Positions 27,351 through 36,407 are shown, counted from the stretch's first letter. The stretch: DNA of 39,208 nt from Dermabacter indicis (GCA_001403775.1 CYUG01000012.1:473965-513172), one strand, 5' to 3'. Translations and numbers: made by a program. The notes: generated from the sequence alone by a model not told the origin.

Positions 27351-27483
27351 GCCCACTCCTTTTCTTGCCGTGAATTTCGTGGCACTCAAGCTTAGGCCAC
27401 GCCGCGCGAGTTTCCCACCCGTGCGTGCAATAATGGCGGGGCACTATTTTTTATGCGCGTAATGAGACAAGGCAGGCACGGCG

Positions 27484-27924
27484 ATGGGTCAAGAGGTCTT
27501 CCTCACCTTCGGAGGATGGGAACTCCTCATCATCGCCCTGCTCTTCGTCATTCTTGTTGGCCCGCAGCGACTCCCGGAATACACCCGGAAAGTGATCCAT
27601 TGGGTGCGTGACCTGCGCAAATGGGCGGATGAATCGCGAGCGTCGATCGAAGACGAGATGGGTATCGCAGTCGACGACCTCAAGAAGTACGATCCGCGCC
27701 AGTACGATCCGCGCAAGATCATTCGCGAGGCCTGGGATTCGACCGGCCTCGAGGATGATGTGAACGATTTTCGCGACGCCGTGAAAAGCTCGACCAGCGC
27801 TACGTCAGCGGCGGTCGCAGGCGTGGGTGCGGCAGCCAAGGGCGGCTCGAGCAGCAAGTCAAGCGCGAGCAAGGCGGAGGAGAAGGTGCCCGACGGTACC
27901 CCGTTCGACCCCGAAGCTACATAA
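27484..27924 (+). CDS. tatB: Sec-independent (Tat) translocase subunit TatB
   Basis: A 146-residue protein with the TatA/B layout: an N-terminal membrane helix (GGWELLIIALLFVILVGPQR) with a conserved Glu, then an amphipathic helix beginning LPEYTRKVIHWVRDLRKWAD, then an acidic, disordered tail rich in Ser, Ala and Lys. The length and the GPQRLPEY segment point to TatB, which with TatC recognises twin-arginine signal peptides. AAGGCAGG lies upstream of ATG 27484. tatA and tatC are not in the window. The gene converges with mrp. Confidence 0.92.
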   Translation: MGQEVFLTFGGWELLIIALLFVILVGPQRLPEYTRKVIHWVRDLRKWADESRASIEDEMGIAVDDLKKYDPRQYDPRKIIREAWDSTGLEDDVNDFRDAVKSSTSATSAAVAGVGAAAKGGSSSKSSASKAEEKVPDGTPFDPEAT

Positions 27925-27955
27925 ACCGATGGAGTATCCCTCGAAGGAGCGCGCG

Positions 27956-29074
27956 CTAGGCGAGGGAGAGCGGGAGCTTGCGGCCCGCAAGACCGCGCGG
28001 CTTCGCCAGCTGCTCGGCGATCGTCATGAATGCCTCGTAGGCCTCGCTTGAGGATTGGGAAGCGGTGAGAGGCTCGCCGGCGTCGGACCCTTCTCGCACG
28101 CGCGGAGAAAGGGGAACCTGACCGAGCAACGGGACATCCGAACCCTGATCTTCGCTTAGTTGGGACGCGACGCGCTCGCCGCCACCCGCTCCGAAGACCT
28201 CGAGACGCTCGCCGCCCTCGAGGCTCAGCCAGCTCATGTTCTCGACGACTCCGATGATTTTTTGCTCCGTTGAGCGCGCGAGCGAACCGATGCGCGAGGC
28301 GACGCCGCTCGCGGCTGAATCGGGAGTCGTAACGACGAGAAGCTCGGCCGTGGGCAACACTTGCGCGACGGAAATGGCAACATCGCCCGTACCCGGCGGC
28401 AGGTCAAGCAGGAGAAAATCGAGATCGCCCCAGAACACATCCGTCGCGAACTGCTCGATCGCGCGGTGCATCTTCGGGCCGCGCCACACAACCGCCTGAT
28501 GCTCGGGCACGAAAACACCGATTGACATCACCTTCACGCCGTGCGCGATCGGCGGCATGAGCAGGTCGTTGACGCGCGTCGGCTGCGTGGCCACGCCAAA
28601 CATGCCGGGCATCGAGAAGCCGTGAATATCGGCATCGAGCACGCCCACGCTATACCCGAGGCGCGTGAGGGCGAGGGCCAGGTTCGCGGTCACGGTGGAC
28701 TTTCCGACGCCTCCCTTGCCCGAGCTGACCGCTATGACCCGCGTGAGGGAGCCGGGCTTATTGAACGGCACCTCGCGACGCTGAGCCCGCAGGTCCTCGA
28801 CAAGAGCGCGGCGCTGCTCCTCGCTCATCGTGCCCGAGGTCACCCGCACTTCCGTGAGGCCCGGAACGCGAGAAGCAGCCTCAGCGGCATCCTTCTCGAT
28901 GCGCGAGCGCATGGGGCAGCCCTCGACGGTCATGACGAGGTGAATGAGGGCAACGCCGCCCGCCGTAACCTCGACAGATTCGACCATGCCCACATCGGTG
29001 ATGGGGCGGCCAAGATCAGGGTCAATCACGCGTGCAAGCGCGGAATGCACCTGTGAGGTGAGGTCAATCGTCAC
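27956..29074 (-). CDS. mrp: Mrp/NBP35-family ATP-binding protein (iron-sulfur carrier)
   Basis: A 372-residue protein with an N-terminal DUF59/MIP18-like domain (about residues 1-80; GRPITDVGMVESVEV and VEGCPMRSRIEKDA) and a deviant Walker A ATPase domain, with SSGKGGVGKSTVTANLAL near 116-133, LLDLPPGTGDVAISVAQ and NMSWLSLEGG. Mrp/ApbC proteins bind and transfer iron-sulfur clusters. The C-terminal CxxC pair used for cluster binding in many members is not visible here. GTG 29074 starts 6 nt after the DUF1003 stop codon. It is the last gene of the four-gene minus-strand operon. Confidence 0.93.
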   Translation of the reverse strand: MTIDLTSQVHSALARVIDPDLGRPITDVGMVESVEVTAGGVALIHLVMTVEGCPMRSRIEKDAAEAASRVPGLTEVRVTSGTMSEEQRRALVEDLRAQRREVPFNKPGSLTRVIAVSSGKGGVGKSTVTANLALALTRLGYSVGVLDADIHGFSMPGMFGVATQPTRVNDLLMPPIAHGVKVMSIGVFVPEHQAVVWRGPKMHRAIEQFATDVFWGDLDFLLLDLPPGTGDVAISVAQVLPTAELLVVTTPDSAASGVASRIGSLARSTEQKIIGVVENMSWLSLEGGERLEVFGAGGGERVASQLSEDQGSDVPLLGQVPLSPRVREGSDAGEPLTASQSSSEAYEAFMTIAEQLAKPRGLAGRKLPLSLA

Positions 29075-29080
29075 GTCGAC

Positions 29081-29743
29081 TCACTTACCGGACTTGCCAC
29101 TCATCTGCTCGAGCTCCTCGCGAAGCACCGCGCGGATATCCTCGCGGATCAGCGAGCGCAAATGAGAGTGATCGTGCGAAGGTTCGATCGGGTCCACGTC
29201 ACCGTCGGCCTCGGTTTCCGGCGCCGGATCGTCGTCGCCAGCCTGGATCTCCTCGAGAAGATCGCGAAGCTCGCCGCGCACGTAGTCGCGGGTCGCGACA
29301 TCCGCCATGGCGATGCGCAGGCTCGCGATCTCACGGGTGATGAACTCGGTCGTCGCGTGCGCCTTTTCATTCGACTGACGATCCTGCTCGGCCTGGACGC
29401 GGTCGCGGTCAGCCTGGCGGTTATCAGAAAGGAGCAGGAGGGGAGCGGCGTAGGACGCCTGGAGCGAGAGGATCAGCGTGAGGAGCGTGAAGTTAAGCGC
29501 GCGGGGGTCGAACTGGATTGATTCGGGTAGGAACGTGTTCCAGCCGAGCCACACGCCACAAAAGATCGTCATGCCCACGAGGAAGGCGGGCGTGCCCATG
29601 AAACGCGCGATCGCTTCGGCCATGCGGCCGAAACCGTCGTTGTTCTCGTCCTTCGGGCGGCGCCCCGAAAACACGCGGAAGAGCCCGCGCTTTGTGCGAG
29701 CCGGGTCGTCGAGCTGGGGGCGCTTCTTCTTGCTGCGTGCCAT
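29081..29743 (-). CDS. DUF1003 membrane protein
   Basis: A 220-residue protein with a basic cytoplasmic N-terminus, two close membrane helices (about residues 47-67, FLVGMTIFCGVWLGWNTF, and 82-103, LNFTLLTLILSLQASYAAPL), and a charged C-terminal part with a probable coiled coil (DNRQADRDRVQAEQDRQSNE). This is the standard DUF1003 layout; the family's function is unknown. ATG 29743 is chosen because GGAGG lies 10 nt upstream; GTG 29752 is too close to it. It begins 5 nt after the MgtE-N/CBS stop and is in that operon. A homologue is found next to the CBS gene in mycobacteria too. Confidence 0.9.
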   Translation of the reverse strand: MARSKKKRPQLDDPARTKRGLFRVFSGRRPKDENNDGFGRMAEAIARFMGTPAFLVGMTIFCGVWLGWNTFLPESIQFDPRALNFTLLTLILSLQASYAAPLLLLSDNRQADRDRVQAEQDRQSNEKAHATTEFITREIASLRIAMADVATRDYVRGELRDLLEEIQAGDDDPAPETEADGDVDPIEPSHDHSHLRSLIREDIRAVLREELEQMSGKSGK

Positions 29744-29748
29744 CGCTC

Positions 29749-31068
29749 TCACCCCTCCTGATCCGAAATAGCCTTCGCGATCCCCGTGAGGTCAATCTGT
29801 CCGGTTGTCGTCGCGACGGGCTCGTCGCTCTCGCGCCAGTCCTCGGGAAGAACGTGGTCGAGAACGTCGTCGACGGTCACGGACCCCAAAAGGCGGGAGT
29901 CCTTGTCTACCACGGGAAGCGACACAAGATTGTACGTCGCCATCTCGCGCGTGACGTCATGCAGATGGCTCGTGGGGGCCATCGTCACTTGATCCTGGTC
30001 GATAATCTCACCCACGGGGCGCTCGGGGCGCTCGCGAAGCAAGTGCTGGAAGTGCACGCCCCCGAGGAGTTTGCCCGTGGGAGTTTCGAGCGGCTGGCGG
30101 CACACGTACACCATCGACGCGAGCGCGGGGGAGATCTCTTCGCGGGAAATGAGGGCGAGGCAGTGCGCAACCGGGGTCTCGGGAGCAACGATCAGTGGCT
30201 CGGTCGTCATGAGGCCACCGGCCGTGTATTCGTCATACGCGAGGAGTCGGCGGACGTCCTCGGCTTCCTCGGGCTCCATGCGCGTCAGGAGATCCTGGCC
30301 CATCGGTTCGGGGAGCTCCTGGAGGAGGTCAGCTGCGTCGTCCGGGTCCATCGCGTCGAGGATGTCCGCGGCGCGCTCGGATTCGAGGCCCTGCATGAGT
30401 TCCACGCGCGTGTCCTCGGGGAGCTCCTCGAGCACCCAGCCGAGACGCTCGTTCGAGAGGTCGCGAACGATGTCGGCACGGCGCTTCGGCTCCATCTCCT
30501 GGATGAGATCCGCGAGGTCAGCGGGCTTGAGATCCGAATATGAGGCGAGCAGAATCTGCGCGGACTGCTCGGCCTGCGTGCCAAAGAGCCCGAGCACCTC
30601 GTCGATGCTCACCGTCAACGTTTCGTTTCGGCCCACGAGCTTCGAGAGCGCATTCTTCGCCTTCGAGCGGCGCACATACAGCTTCGTGATCTCCCATTCT
30701 TTGGAGATCTGATCCTGTTCGAGAGCGACGTCCTCGACGAACGCCTCGCCCGTGCCGTCCGAAAGACCCACCTTGCGATCGAGAAGGTCGCCAACCGCGA
30801 GCAGCTCGCTCTTGCGCATCTCGAATCGACGCATGTTGAGGGAACCGTCGGAAATCACCTGGCCAGTCGAGATCGAGGTGACCTTCGTGATGGGCAAGAA
30901 GATGCGCTTCTTGCCCGGAACCTCGACCACGAAGCCAACGGCGCGCGCCGTCTGCGACTCCTGGGGGATCAGAACGACATCGCGGACCTTACCGATGCGG
31001 TCGCCGAGCGGGTCGAACAGGCCCGTGCCCGCGAGACGCGCGGCGAAAAAACGCTCGTGCGTGCTCAC
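29749..31068 (-). CDS. MgtE-N and CBS domain protein with PRC-barrel, no transporter domain
   Basis: A 439-residue soluble protein. Residues about 15-130 look like PRC-barrel strands (GDRIGKVRDVVLIPQESQ and DLLDRKVGLSDG), residues about 160-270 are the MgtE N-terminal helical repeats (DLADLIQEMEPKRRADIVRD and AADILDAMDPDDAADLLQEL), and two CBS domains follow, the second ending near VDKDSRLLGSVTVDDVLDHV. The five-helix Mg2+ channel domain of MgtE is absent. CBS pairs often bind adenine nucleotides or Mg2+, so a sensor or regulator role is plausible. The GTG start overlaps the stop of the pepP-like gene by four bases (GTGA), which implies translational coupling. Confidence 0.9.
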   Translation of the reverse strand: MSTHERFFAARLAGTGLFDPLGDRIGKVRDVVLIPQESQTARAVGFVVEVPGKKRIFLPITKVTSISTGQVISDGSLNMRRFEMRKSELLAVGDLLDRKVGLSDGTGEAFVEDVALEQDQISKEWEITKLYVRRSKAKNALSKLVGRNETLTVSIDEVLGLFGTQAEQSAQILLASYSDLKPADLADLIQEMEPKRRADIVRDLSNERLGWVLEELPEDTRVELMQGLESERAADILDAMDPDDAADLLQELPEPMGQDLLTRMEPEEAEDVRRLLAYDEYTAGGLMTTEPLIVAPETPVAHCLALISREEISPALASMVYVCRQPLETPTGKLLGGVHFQHLLRERPERPVGEIIDQDQVTMAPTSHLHDVTREMATYNLVSLPVVDKDSRLLGSVTVDDVLDHVLPEDWRESDEPVATTTGQIDLTGIAKAISDQEG

Positions 31069-32597
31069 TTAAGCAGCTCCGCCATCCAGGCTTCGATCGC
31101 GTCAATCTCGCGAGGAAGCTCGCGCGAAAGGTTCTCCACGCCGTCCTTCGTGACGAGCACGTCGTCCTCGATACGCACACCGATGCCACGCAGTTCCTCG
31201 GGAACGAGAAGGTCGTTCCCCTTGAAGTAGAGGCCCGGCTCGATCGTGAAGATCATGCCCTCTTCGAGCGTTGCATCGAGGTACATCTCGCGGCGCGCCT
31301 GCGCACAGTCGTGGACGTCCATGCCGAGGTGGTGACTCGTGCCGTGCACCATCCAGCGGCGGTGGTACTGCCCCTCGGGCTTGAGGGACTCCTCGGCGCT
31401 CACGGGGAGCAGGCCCCACTGATCGAGGCGGTCCGCAATAACTTCCATCGCGGTCGCGTGAAGGTCGCGGAACTTCATGCCGGGCTTCGCGACGGCGAAG
31501 ACCGCGTCGGCAGCGTCGAGAACGGCCTGGTACACCTTCCTTTGAGGCTCGGTGAACGTGCCCGTCACGGGAAGCGTGCGCGTGACATCCGCGGTGTAGA
31601 GGGAGTCAACCTCGCAGCCCGCGTCGATGAGGATCAGGTCGCCCTCCTTGACGGCGCCGTTGTTGCGCACCCAGTGGAGCGTGCACGCATTCGCACCCGA
31701 GGCCGCGATCGTGTCGTAGCCAACCCCGTTGCCATCGGCGCGCGCCGTGCGATTGAAAACGGTCTCCACGACGCGTTCGCCGCGTTCGTGCGCGATCGCT
31801 TCGGGGAAGTTCCTCACCACCTCATGGAAGCCCTTGATCGTCGTGGCGACCGCGCTTCGCATCTCCTCGACCTCCCACGCGTCTTTCACGACGCGCGACT
31901 CGGAGGCACTCTGCTGGAGGAAATTATTAACGGCGTGGGCCTTTTCGCCGCCCTCGAGACCGTTTTGCTCGCGCAGCTCGGCCACGAGCGAGTCGATGCG
32001 CTCATCGACACCTTCGATCACGGCGAGGTCGAGATTGTCGCCGAGGTCCTTTGCGAGCGCGTCGCGAAGATCGTCGATGTGGCGGCACGGCACGCCGATC
32101 TGTTCCTCGACCTCTTCGAGCGTGGGGCGACGTCCCACCCACATCTCGCCGTAGCGCGAATCGGCGAAGAACTCGTTCGTTTCGGGGCCCGAGCGCGGCT
32201 TGAAGAAGTAGGTCGCACGGCTCTTGCCGGGGCGATCGGCATCGGGCTCCACAACGAACACAGAATCGGGTTCCTCATCGGTGCGAAGACCCGAGTAGTA
32301 GGCGAACGCCGTGTGGGGGCGGAATTGGTAGTCGCAATCGTTGCTCCGCACCTTGAGGCCGCCCGCGGGCAGCACCATGCGGGTCGCGGGCATCGTCTCC
32401 ACGAGAGAGTCGCGGCGCGCGGGTGTGTAATCGGCTACAGCGCGGCGGCCCGACGGTGGCCTGGTCTCATCCCATCCTTGGGTGAGGAAGTCGAGGAAGG
32501 CCTGGCTCGTGGGGCGCTGGCTACGGGTATCGCCCCTCGACTTCAGATCGTCGGTCGTGTCGGTGGTGCTGGTTTTTGAATTCTTGATCTCACTCAC
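31065..32597 (-). CDS. pepP: Aminopeptidase P (M24B metallopeptidase)
   Basis: A 510-residue cytoplasmic enzyme that removes an N-terminal residue ahead of proline. The N-terminal domain (QFRPHTAFAYYSGL, about 90-110) is the AMP_N module. Metal ligands of the C-terminal pita-bread fold are visible: LILIDAGCEVDSLYTADVTR (two Asp), VHGTSHHLGMDVHDC (His), GMIFTIEPGLYF (Glu) and GIGVRIEDDVLVT (Glu). The first ~45 residues are polar and probably disordered. The start is GTG. It heads the operon pepP, MgtE-N/CBS, DUF1003, mrp, with gaps of at most 6 nt. It is divergent from the PHP gene. Confidence 0.93.
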   Translation of the reverse strand: MSEIKNSKTSTTDTTDDLKSRGDTRSQRPTSQAFLDFLTQGWDETRPPSGRRAVADYTPARRDSLVETMPATRMVLPAGGLKVRSNDCDYQFRPHTAFAYYSGLRTDEEPDSVFVVEPDADRPGKSRATYFFKPRSGPETNEFFADSRYGEMWVGRRPTLEEVEEQIGVPCRHIDDLRDALAKDLGDNLDLAVIEGVDERIDSLVAELREQNGLEGGEKAHAVNNFLQQSASESRVVKDAWEVEEMRSAVATTIKGFHEVVRNFPEAIAHERGERVVETVFNRTARADGNGVGYDTIAASGANACTLHWVRNNGAVKEGDLILIDAGCEVDSLYTADVTRTLPVTGTFTEPQRKVYQAVLDAADAVFAVAKPGMKFRDLHATAMEVIADRLDQWGLLPVSAEESLKPEGQYHRRWMVHGTSHHLGMDVHDCAQARREMYLDATLEEGMIFTIEPGLYFKGNDLLVPEELRGIGVRIEDDVLVTKDGVENLSRELPREIDAIEAWMAELLK

Positions 32598-32669
32598 CCT
32601 TCGATATTCTCACGGGGGAGGCAAGAGGGCCACCCTGACCCCCGATCACGAGGTGTGAGAGGAAGAACG

Positions 32670-33521
32670 ATGCGCGCAATAGATCTTCATACCCACTCGG
32701 CAGTGTCCGACGGCACGGAAACACCGTCGGCCCTCATCGAACAGGCCCGTGTTGCCGGTCTCGACGTCCTCGCCCTCACCGACCACGACACCGACCGCGG
32801 CATCGCCGAAGCACACGACGCGGCGGCACGAGCGGGCCTCGGGCTCCTCCCCGGCATGGAGGTATCCGCGAAGCACCACGGGCGCAGCATTCACATCCTC
32901 GCCCTCGGAAGTACCCCCGCCGTCGGCTCCGAGTTCGCACGCAAACTCGACGAGGTGAGGGAATCGCGCGAAAAGCGCGCCCAACGCATCGTCGAACGCC
33001 TGAGCGAAGATTTCCCCATCTCCTGGGAAGCCGTGCTCGAGATCGCGAGTGGGCGCGGTGTGAGCGTGGCAAGCGTCGGACGCCCCCACATTGCCGATGC
33101 CCTCACGCGCGCCGGCGTGGTCAAGGACCGCACCGAGGCTTTTGCACGCATGCTTGCGCCCCACTCGCCCTACTACGTGCCCTATCGCGCGCTCGAAGCA
33201 GCCGAAGCAATCGCCGGCATTCATAGGTCCGGTGCGCTCGCGGTGGGTGCGCACCTCATGACCTGCACGCGCGGTAAAGGGCTCAGTTCCGACGCTTGCC
33301 TGGAACTCGTCGAATCCGGACTCGACGGCTTCGAGATTTTCCATCGTGAACACGGCGAGGCCGAACGCGCGGCGCTCCTGGAAATCGCGCGTGACAAGGA
33401 CCTGATCGTCACGGGCGGAAGCGATTATCACGGGAGTGGTAAACCGAATCGTCTTGGCGAGAACACCACGAGCGAAGAAAGCCTTGAGCGCATTCTCGAG
33501 GCGACGTCCGCAAGGCTGTGA
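32670..33521 (+). CDS. PHP-domain phosphoesterase
   Basis: A 283-residue protein of the PHP superfamily. The metal-binding motifs are all present: DLHTHSAVSDG near the N-terminus, VLALTDHDTDRGIAEA, then GMEVSAKH, and near the C-terminus GGSDYHGSG. Stand-alone PHP proteins of this size (TrpH/YciV-like) act on small phosphorylated nucleotides, for example as 3',5'-nucleoside bisphosphate phosphatase or 5'-3' exonuclease on short RNA; the actual substrate is not determined. ATG 32670 is chosen because GAGGA lies about 8 nt upstream; the frame runs back to 32655. The next gene starts 6 nt after its stop. Confidence 0.92.
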   Translation: MRAIDLHTHSAVSDGTETPSALIEQARVAGLDVLALTDHDTDRGIAEAHDAAARAGLGLLPGMEVSAKHHGRSIHILALGSTPAVGSEFARKLDEVRESREKRAQRIVERLSEDFPISWEAVLEIASGRGVSVASVGRPHIADALTRAGVVKDRTEAFARMLAPHSPYYVPYRALEAAEAIAGIHRSGALAVGAHLMTCTRGKGLSSDACLELVESGLDGFEIFHREHGEAERAALLEIARDKDLIVTGGSDYHGSGKPNRLGENTTSEESLERILEATSARL

Positions 33522-33527
33522 TGGGGG

Positions 33528-34877
33528 ATGGCGAGCTCTCAGCGCGCACGGCGCACGAATGATTTTCGTGAAATGGCGCGGGTGATCATTGGGAAGCCAA
33601 CGGTGGCGATCCCGGTCACCGCTGTCACCTTCGCACTGATCATTCTCGCCCTCGCGGTGACGTCGGGTGTGTGGATCGGATGGGGACCGAGTGTTTTCGT
33701 CGCGACGCAAAACATTGCGTGCCTCATCGCGAGCGTGGCTGGTGCACTCGTATTTGCGTGGAGGAGCCTCGCCGACCGCGCCGCAGAGGAAGAGCGAGAC
33801 AAACGCAATTGGCTCGAAAGGGGAGCGGGCCGGGTATCCCGACGAATCTCCCCGGCATTCGTGATCGCGTCGATCCTGTGGGGTGCACTCTTTACTTTCG
33901 TCCCGACGCTTCTCGTATTTGCGCTGAGCCTTGCCTCGTGGGGCGTGGGCGATATCAACGCCATCAACGTGCTCCTGTGGGTGCTGTGGAGCATTGGCAC
34001 ATGGGCGTTCATCTCGAGTCTCACGCTCGGGGGCGCCGTGCTTACCCTGCTCCTCACTAACGCTCTCGCGATTTTGGCCGCGGGCGTCGTCGCGTACCTT
34101 CTTGCTTGGTGGACACTCCTGTTTGGCGCGTCCGCTGCACTGCCGGCCCTCGGCGGGTACGTGGACACGCCGTGGTTCTTCTATGAGCCGACGCTCACGA
34201 GTGCGGCCCTTCGCGCGCTCTTATGGCTCGGCGTGGGCATTATCGTGCCGGCGATCGGCGAGCGCTCGCTCGCGTGGGCAAGCGGGGGAGTGCTCGTGGC
34301 AGCACTCGCGCTCGCGGGGGGAATCTCGAATGACGGGCGCGTGCAGCCCGTGGCGACGGCGTTCGAGGCGAGCTGCGCGGGTGAAAAACCAAAGGTGTGC
34401 ACGCCCCGCCCCTTTGCCACGTCTCTCTCGAGGCTGCGTTCGCAGCTCGCGCCCGGGGTTGAACTCCTCCCGAGCGACATGATCCCGAGCGTTGTGGGAA
34501 CACACCGCTTCGTCGAATCAGACGTGTCGACCGCGACGCTTCTCGTGGACCCGAGCGACCGTGAGGCGCTTCCCTCGAACAGGCCCAACCTCGTGCAGAC
34601 GGCGGGTGCGCTCGGCATGAGTCAATTCATCGACCCGTGCGGCGGGTTCTCTAAAGCGAGTACGACAAACCTCGCGGCCTACCTCGCGTTCCTGAACCTT
34701 GCGACGGGCGGAGCCATCGATCTCGACGCGATCGATTCGGCTCCAGCCACGATCGTGCCTCACACGGACGCCGTGAACGCGGCCCTCCCCGAAGCTCGTG
34801 AGAGGGCCGCGCTCAATCCGAGTGAGTTTACGGCGTGGCTCGCGAGTAACCGCACCGAGATTGCGAACTGCGGTTAA
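33528..34877 (+). CDS. Unrecognised polytopic membrane protein with a C-terminal exported domain
   Basis: A 449-residue protein I cannot assign to a family. The N-terminal ~15 residues are basic. About seven or eight hydrophobic segments follow, up to residue ~270 (for example VTAVTFALIILALAVTSGVW, IASVAGALVFAW, LWGALFTFVPTLLVFALSLA, TLGGAVLTLLLTNALAILAA and ALLWLGVGIIVPAIG). Residues ~275-449 are hydrophilic and probably outside the cell, with cysteines at SCAGEKPKVC, DPCGGF and NCG that could form disulfides. The start, 6 nt after the PHP stop, has GGGGG just upstream and suggests an operon with it. Composition matches neighbours. Confidence 0.8.
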   Translation: MASSQRARRTNDFREMARVIIGKPTVAIPVTAVTFALIILALAVTSGVWIGWGPSVFVATQNIACLIASVAGALVFAWRSLADRAAEEERDKRNWLERGAGRVSRRISPAFVIASILWGALFTFVPTLLVFALSLASWGVGDINAINVLLWVLWSIGTWAFISSLTLGGAVLTLLLTNALAILAAGVVAYLLAWWTLLFGASAALPALGGYVDTPWFFYEPTLTSAALRALLWLGVGIIVPAIGERSLAWASGGVLVAALALAGGISNDGRVQPVATAFEASCAGEKPKVCTPRPFATSLSRLRSQLAPGVELLPSDMIPSVVGTHRFVESDVSTATLLVDPSDREALPSNRPNLVQTAGALGMSQFIDPCGGFSKASTTNLAAYLAFLNLATGGAIDLDAIDSAPATIVPHTDAVNAALPEARERAALNPSEFTAWLASNRTEIANCG

Positions 34878-34897
34878 TCGCGAAACCGAAAGGTGCC

Positions 34898-36388
34898 CTA
34901 GTCGTTCTTGCGCTCGACGACCTTGCCGTTGACGCGGCGCGTGCGCGAGCGGCGGCGCTTCCGAGGTGCCTTCTCGCCCTCGGCCTTTGCGCCGTTCTCG
35001 GCGGTGTCCTTGCGTCCTCGGCCTTGTCCGCGGCCGCCGCGACGGCTACTTCCGCGCCCGCGATCTTCCCCGCGGCTTCGGCCACGGCCATGAGCGCCGC
35101 GACCCTCACGCGAATCGGGCCCGCCGAGATCTTCAATCTCTTCGGCGTCGAGACCCGCGCGAGTGCGCTTCTCCTTCGGCAGCGTGCCCTTCGCGCCCTC
35201 GGGAATGTTGAAGTCGCTGAACAGGTGCGGCGAGGTGGAGTAGGTTTCGCGTGCCTCGGTCGATTCGAGACCGAACTGGCGGGCGATGAGCGCCCAGCGA
35301 GCGAGATCTTCCCAGTCCACGAACGTCACGGCCGTTCCGCGCTTGCCGGCGCGGCCCGTGCGGCCCGTGCGGTGCAGGAAGGTCTTGTCGTCCTCGGGTG
35401 CCGTGTAGTTGATGACGTGGGTGACATCGTCAACGTCGATGCCGCGCGCCGCGACATCGGTCGCGATCAAAACGTCGATCTTGCCCGTGCGGAACGCGCG
35501 CAGTGCCTGCTCGCGCGCGCCCTGGCCGAGGTCACCGTGGAGGGCCGCGGCGGCGAATCCGCGCGACTCAAGGTCGTGAGCGGTACGGTCGGCTTCGCGC
35601 TTCGTGCGCGTGAACACGATCGTGAGCCCGCGACCCTCCGCCTGCAGAATGCGGGCTAGAACTTCGATCTTGTCGAGCTGATGCGCGCGGTACACTACCT
35701 GGGTGATGTCGGCCTTCGTGCGGGCGGTGTCGCCAGGATCGTGGGCGCGAATATGGGTGGGGTGCGTCATGAAACGGCGCGCGAGCGCCATGATCTGCGC
35801 GGGCATCGTGGCCGAAAAGAGCATGGTCTGACGCTTTGCGGGGGCTGCCTTGAGGATTTTCTCGACGTCCTCGAGGAAGCCGAGATCGAGCATCTCATCG
35901 GCTTCGTCGAGAACCGCGACTTTCACGTGCGAGAGGTCGAGGTACTTCTGGCGCATGAGGTCGATGAGACGACCCGGAGTGCCCACGACGATGTCGACGC
36001 CCTTGTTGAGGGCCTCGATTTGTGGCTCATACGAGCGGCCGCCGTAGACCGTGAGCACGCGTGCACCGCCGCGCTTGCCCGCGGCCTGGATGTCGGTGCT
36101 CACCTGGACGGCGAGCTCACGCGTGGGCACCACGATGAGGGCCTGCGGTTTGCCAAATGCCGAGTCGGTTTCGGCGATCTCGCGATCCACCGTTTCGAGG
36201 GCGGGAATGCCGAAACCGAGCGTTTTGCCCGTGCCGGTTTTCGCCTGGCCGATGATGTCCCGGCCCTTCAGGGCGATCGGAAGGGTCATGGCCTGGATCG
36301 GGAAGGGGGTCGTAATGCCTTTCTCGGCGAGCGAGGAGACGATGTCCTCGCGCACGCCGAAGTCGGCGAAAGTCTGGTTGTCAGTCAC
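34898..36388 (-). CDS. DEAD-box RNA helicase
   Basis: A 496-residue ATP-dependent RNA helicase. In order: Q-motif segment FADFGVREDIVSSLAEKGIT, Walker A AKTGTGKT at 49-56, PTRELAVQ at 88-95, VGTPGRLIDL, DEAD at 161-164, SAT at 192-194, then the second RecA domain with FTRTKREADRTAH, DVAARGIDVDDVTHVINY and HRTGRTGRAGKRGTA. After about residue 410 the tail is rich in Arg, Gly and Lys (RGAHGRGRSRGEDRGRGSS), typical of RhlE/CsdA-type actinobacterial helicases that bind structured RNA. The start is GTG 36388 with a weak GGAA upstream. It lies 19 nt from DUF3107 on the same strand. In mycobacteria the same relationship is seen at Rv3211. Confidence 0.94.
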   Translation of the reverse strand: MTDNQTFADFGVREDIVSSLAEKGITTPFPIQAMTLPIALKGRDIIGQAKTGTGKTLGFGIPALETVDREIAETDSAFGKPQALIVVPTRELAVQVSTDIQAAGKRGGARVLTVYGGRSYEPQIEALNKGVDIVVGTPGRLIDLMRQKYLDLSHVKVAVLDEADEMLDLGFLEDVEKILKAAPAKRQTMLFSATMPAQIMALARRFMTHPTHIRAHDPGDTARTKADITQVVYRAHQLDKIEVLARILQAEGRGLTIVFTRTKREADRTAHDLESRGFAAAALHGDLGQGAREQALRAFRTGKIDVLIATDVAARGIDVDDVTHVINYTAPEDDKTFLHRTGRTGRAGKRGTAVTFVDWEDLARWALIARQFGLESTEARETYSTSPHLFSDFNIPEGAKGTLPKEKRTRAGLDAEEIEDLGGPDSREGRGAHGRGRSRGEDRGRGSSRRGGRGQGRGRKDTAENGAKAEGEKAPRKRRRSRTRRVNGKVVERKND

Positions 36389-36407
36389 GTTCCGGTACTA
36401 CTTTCCG

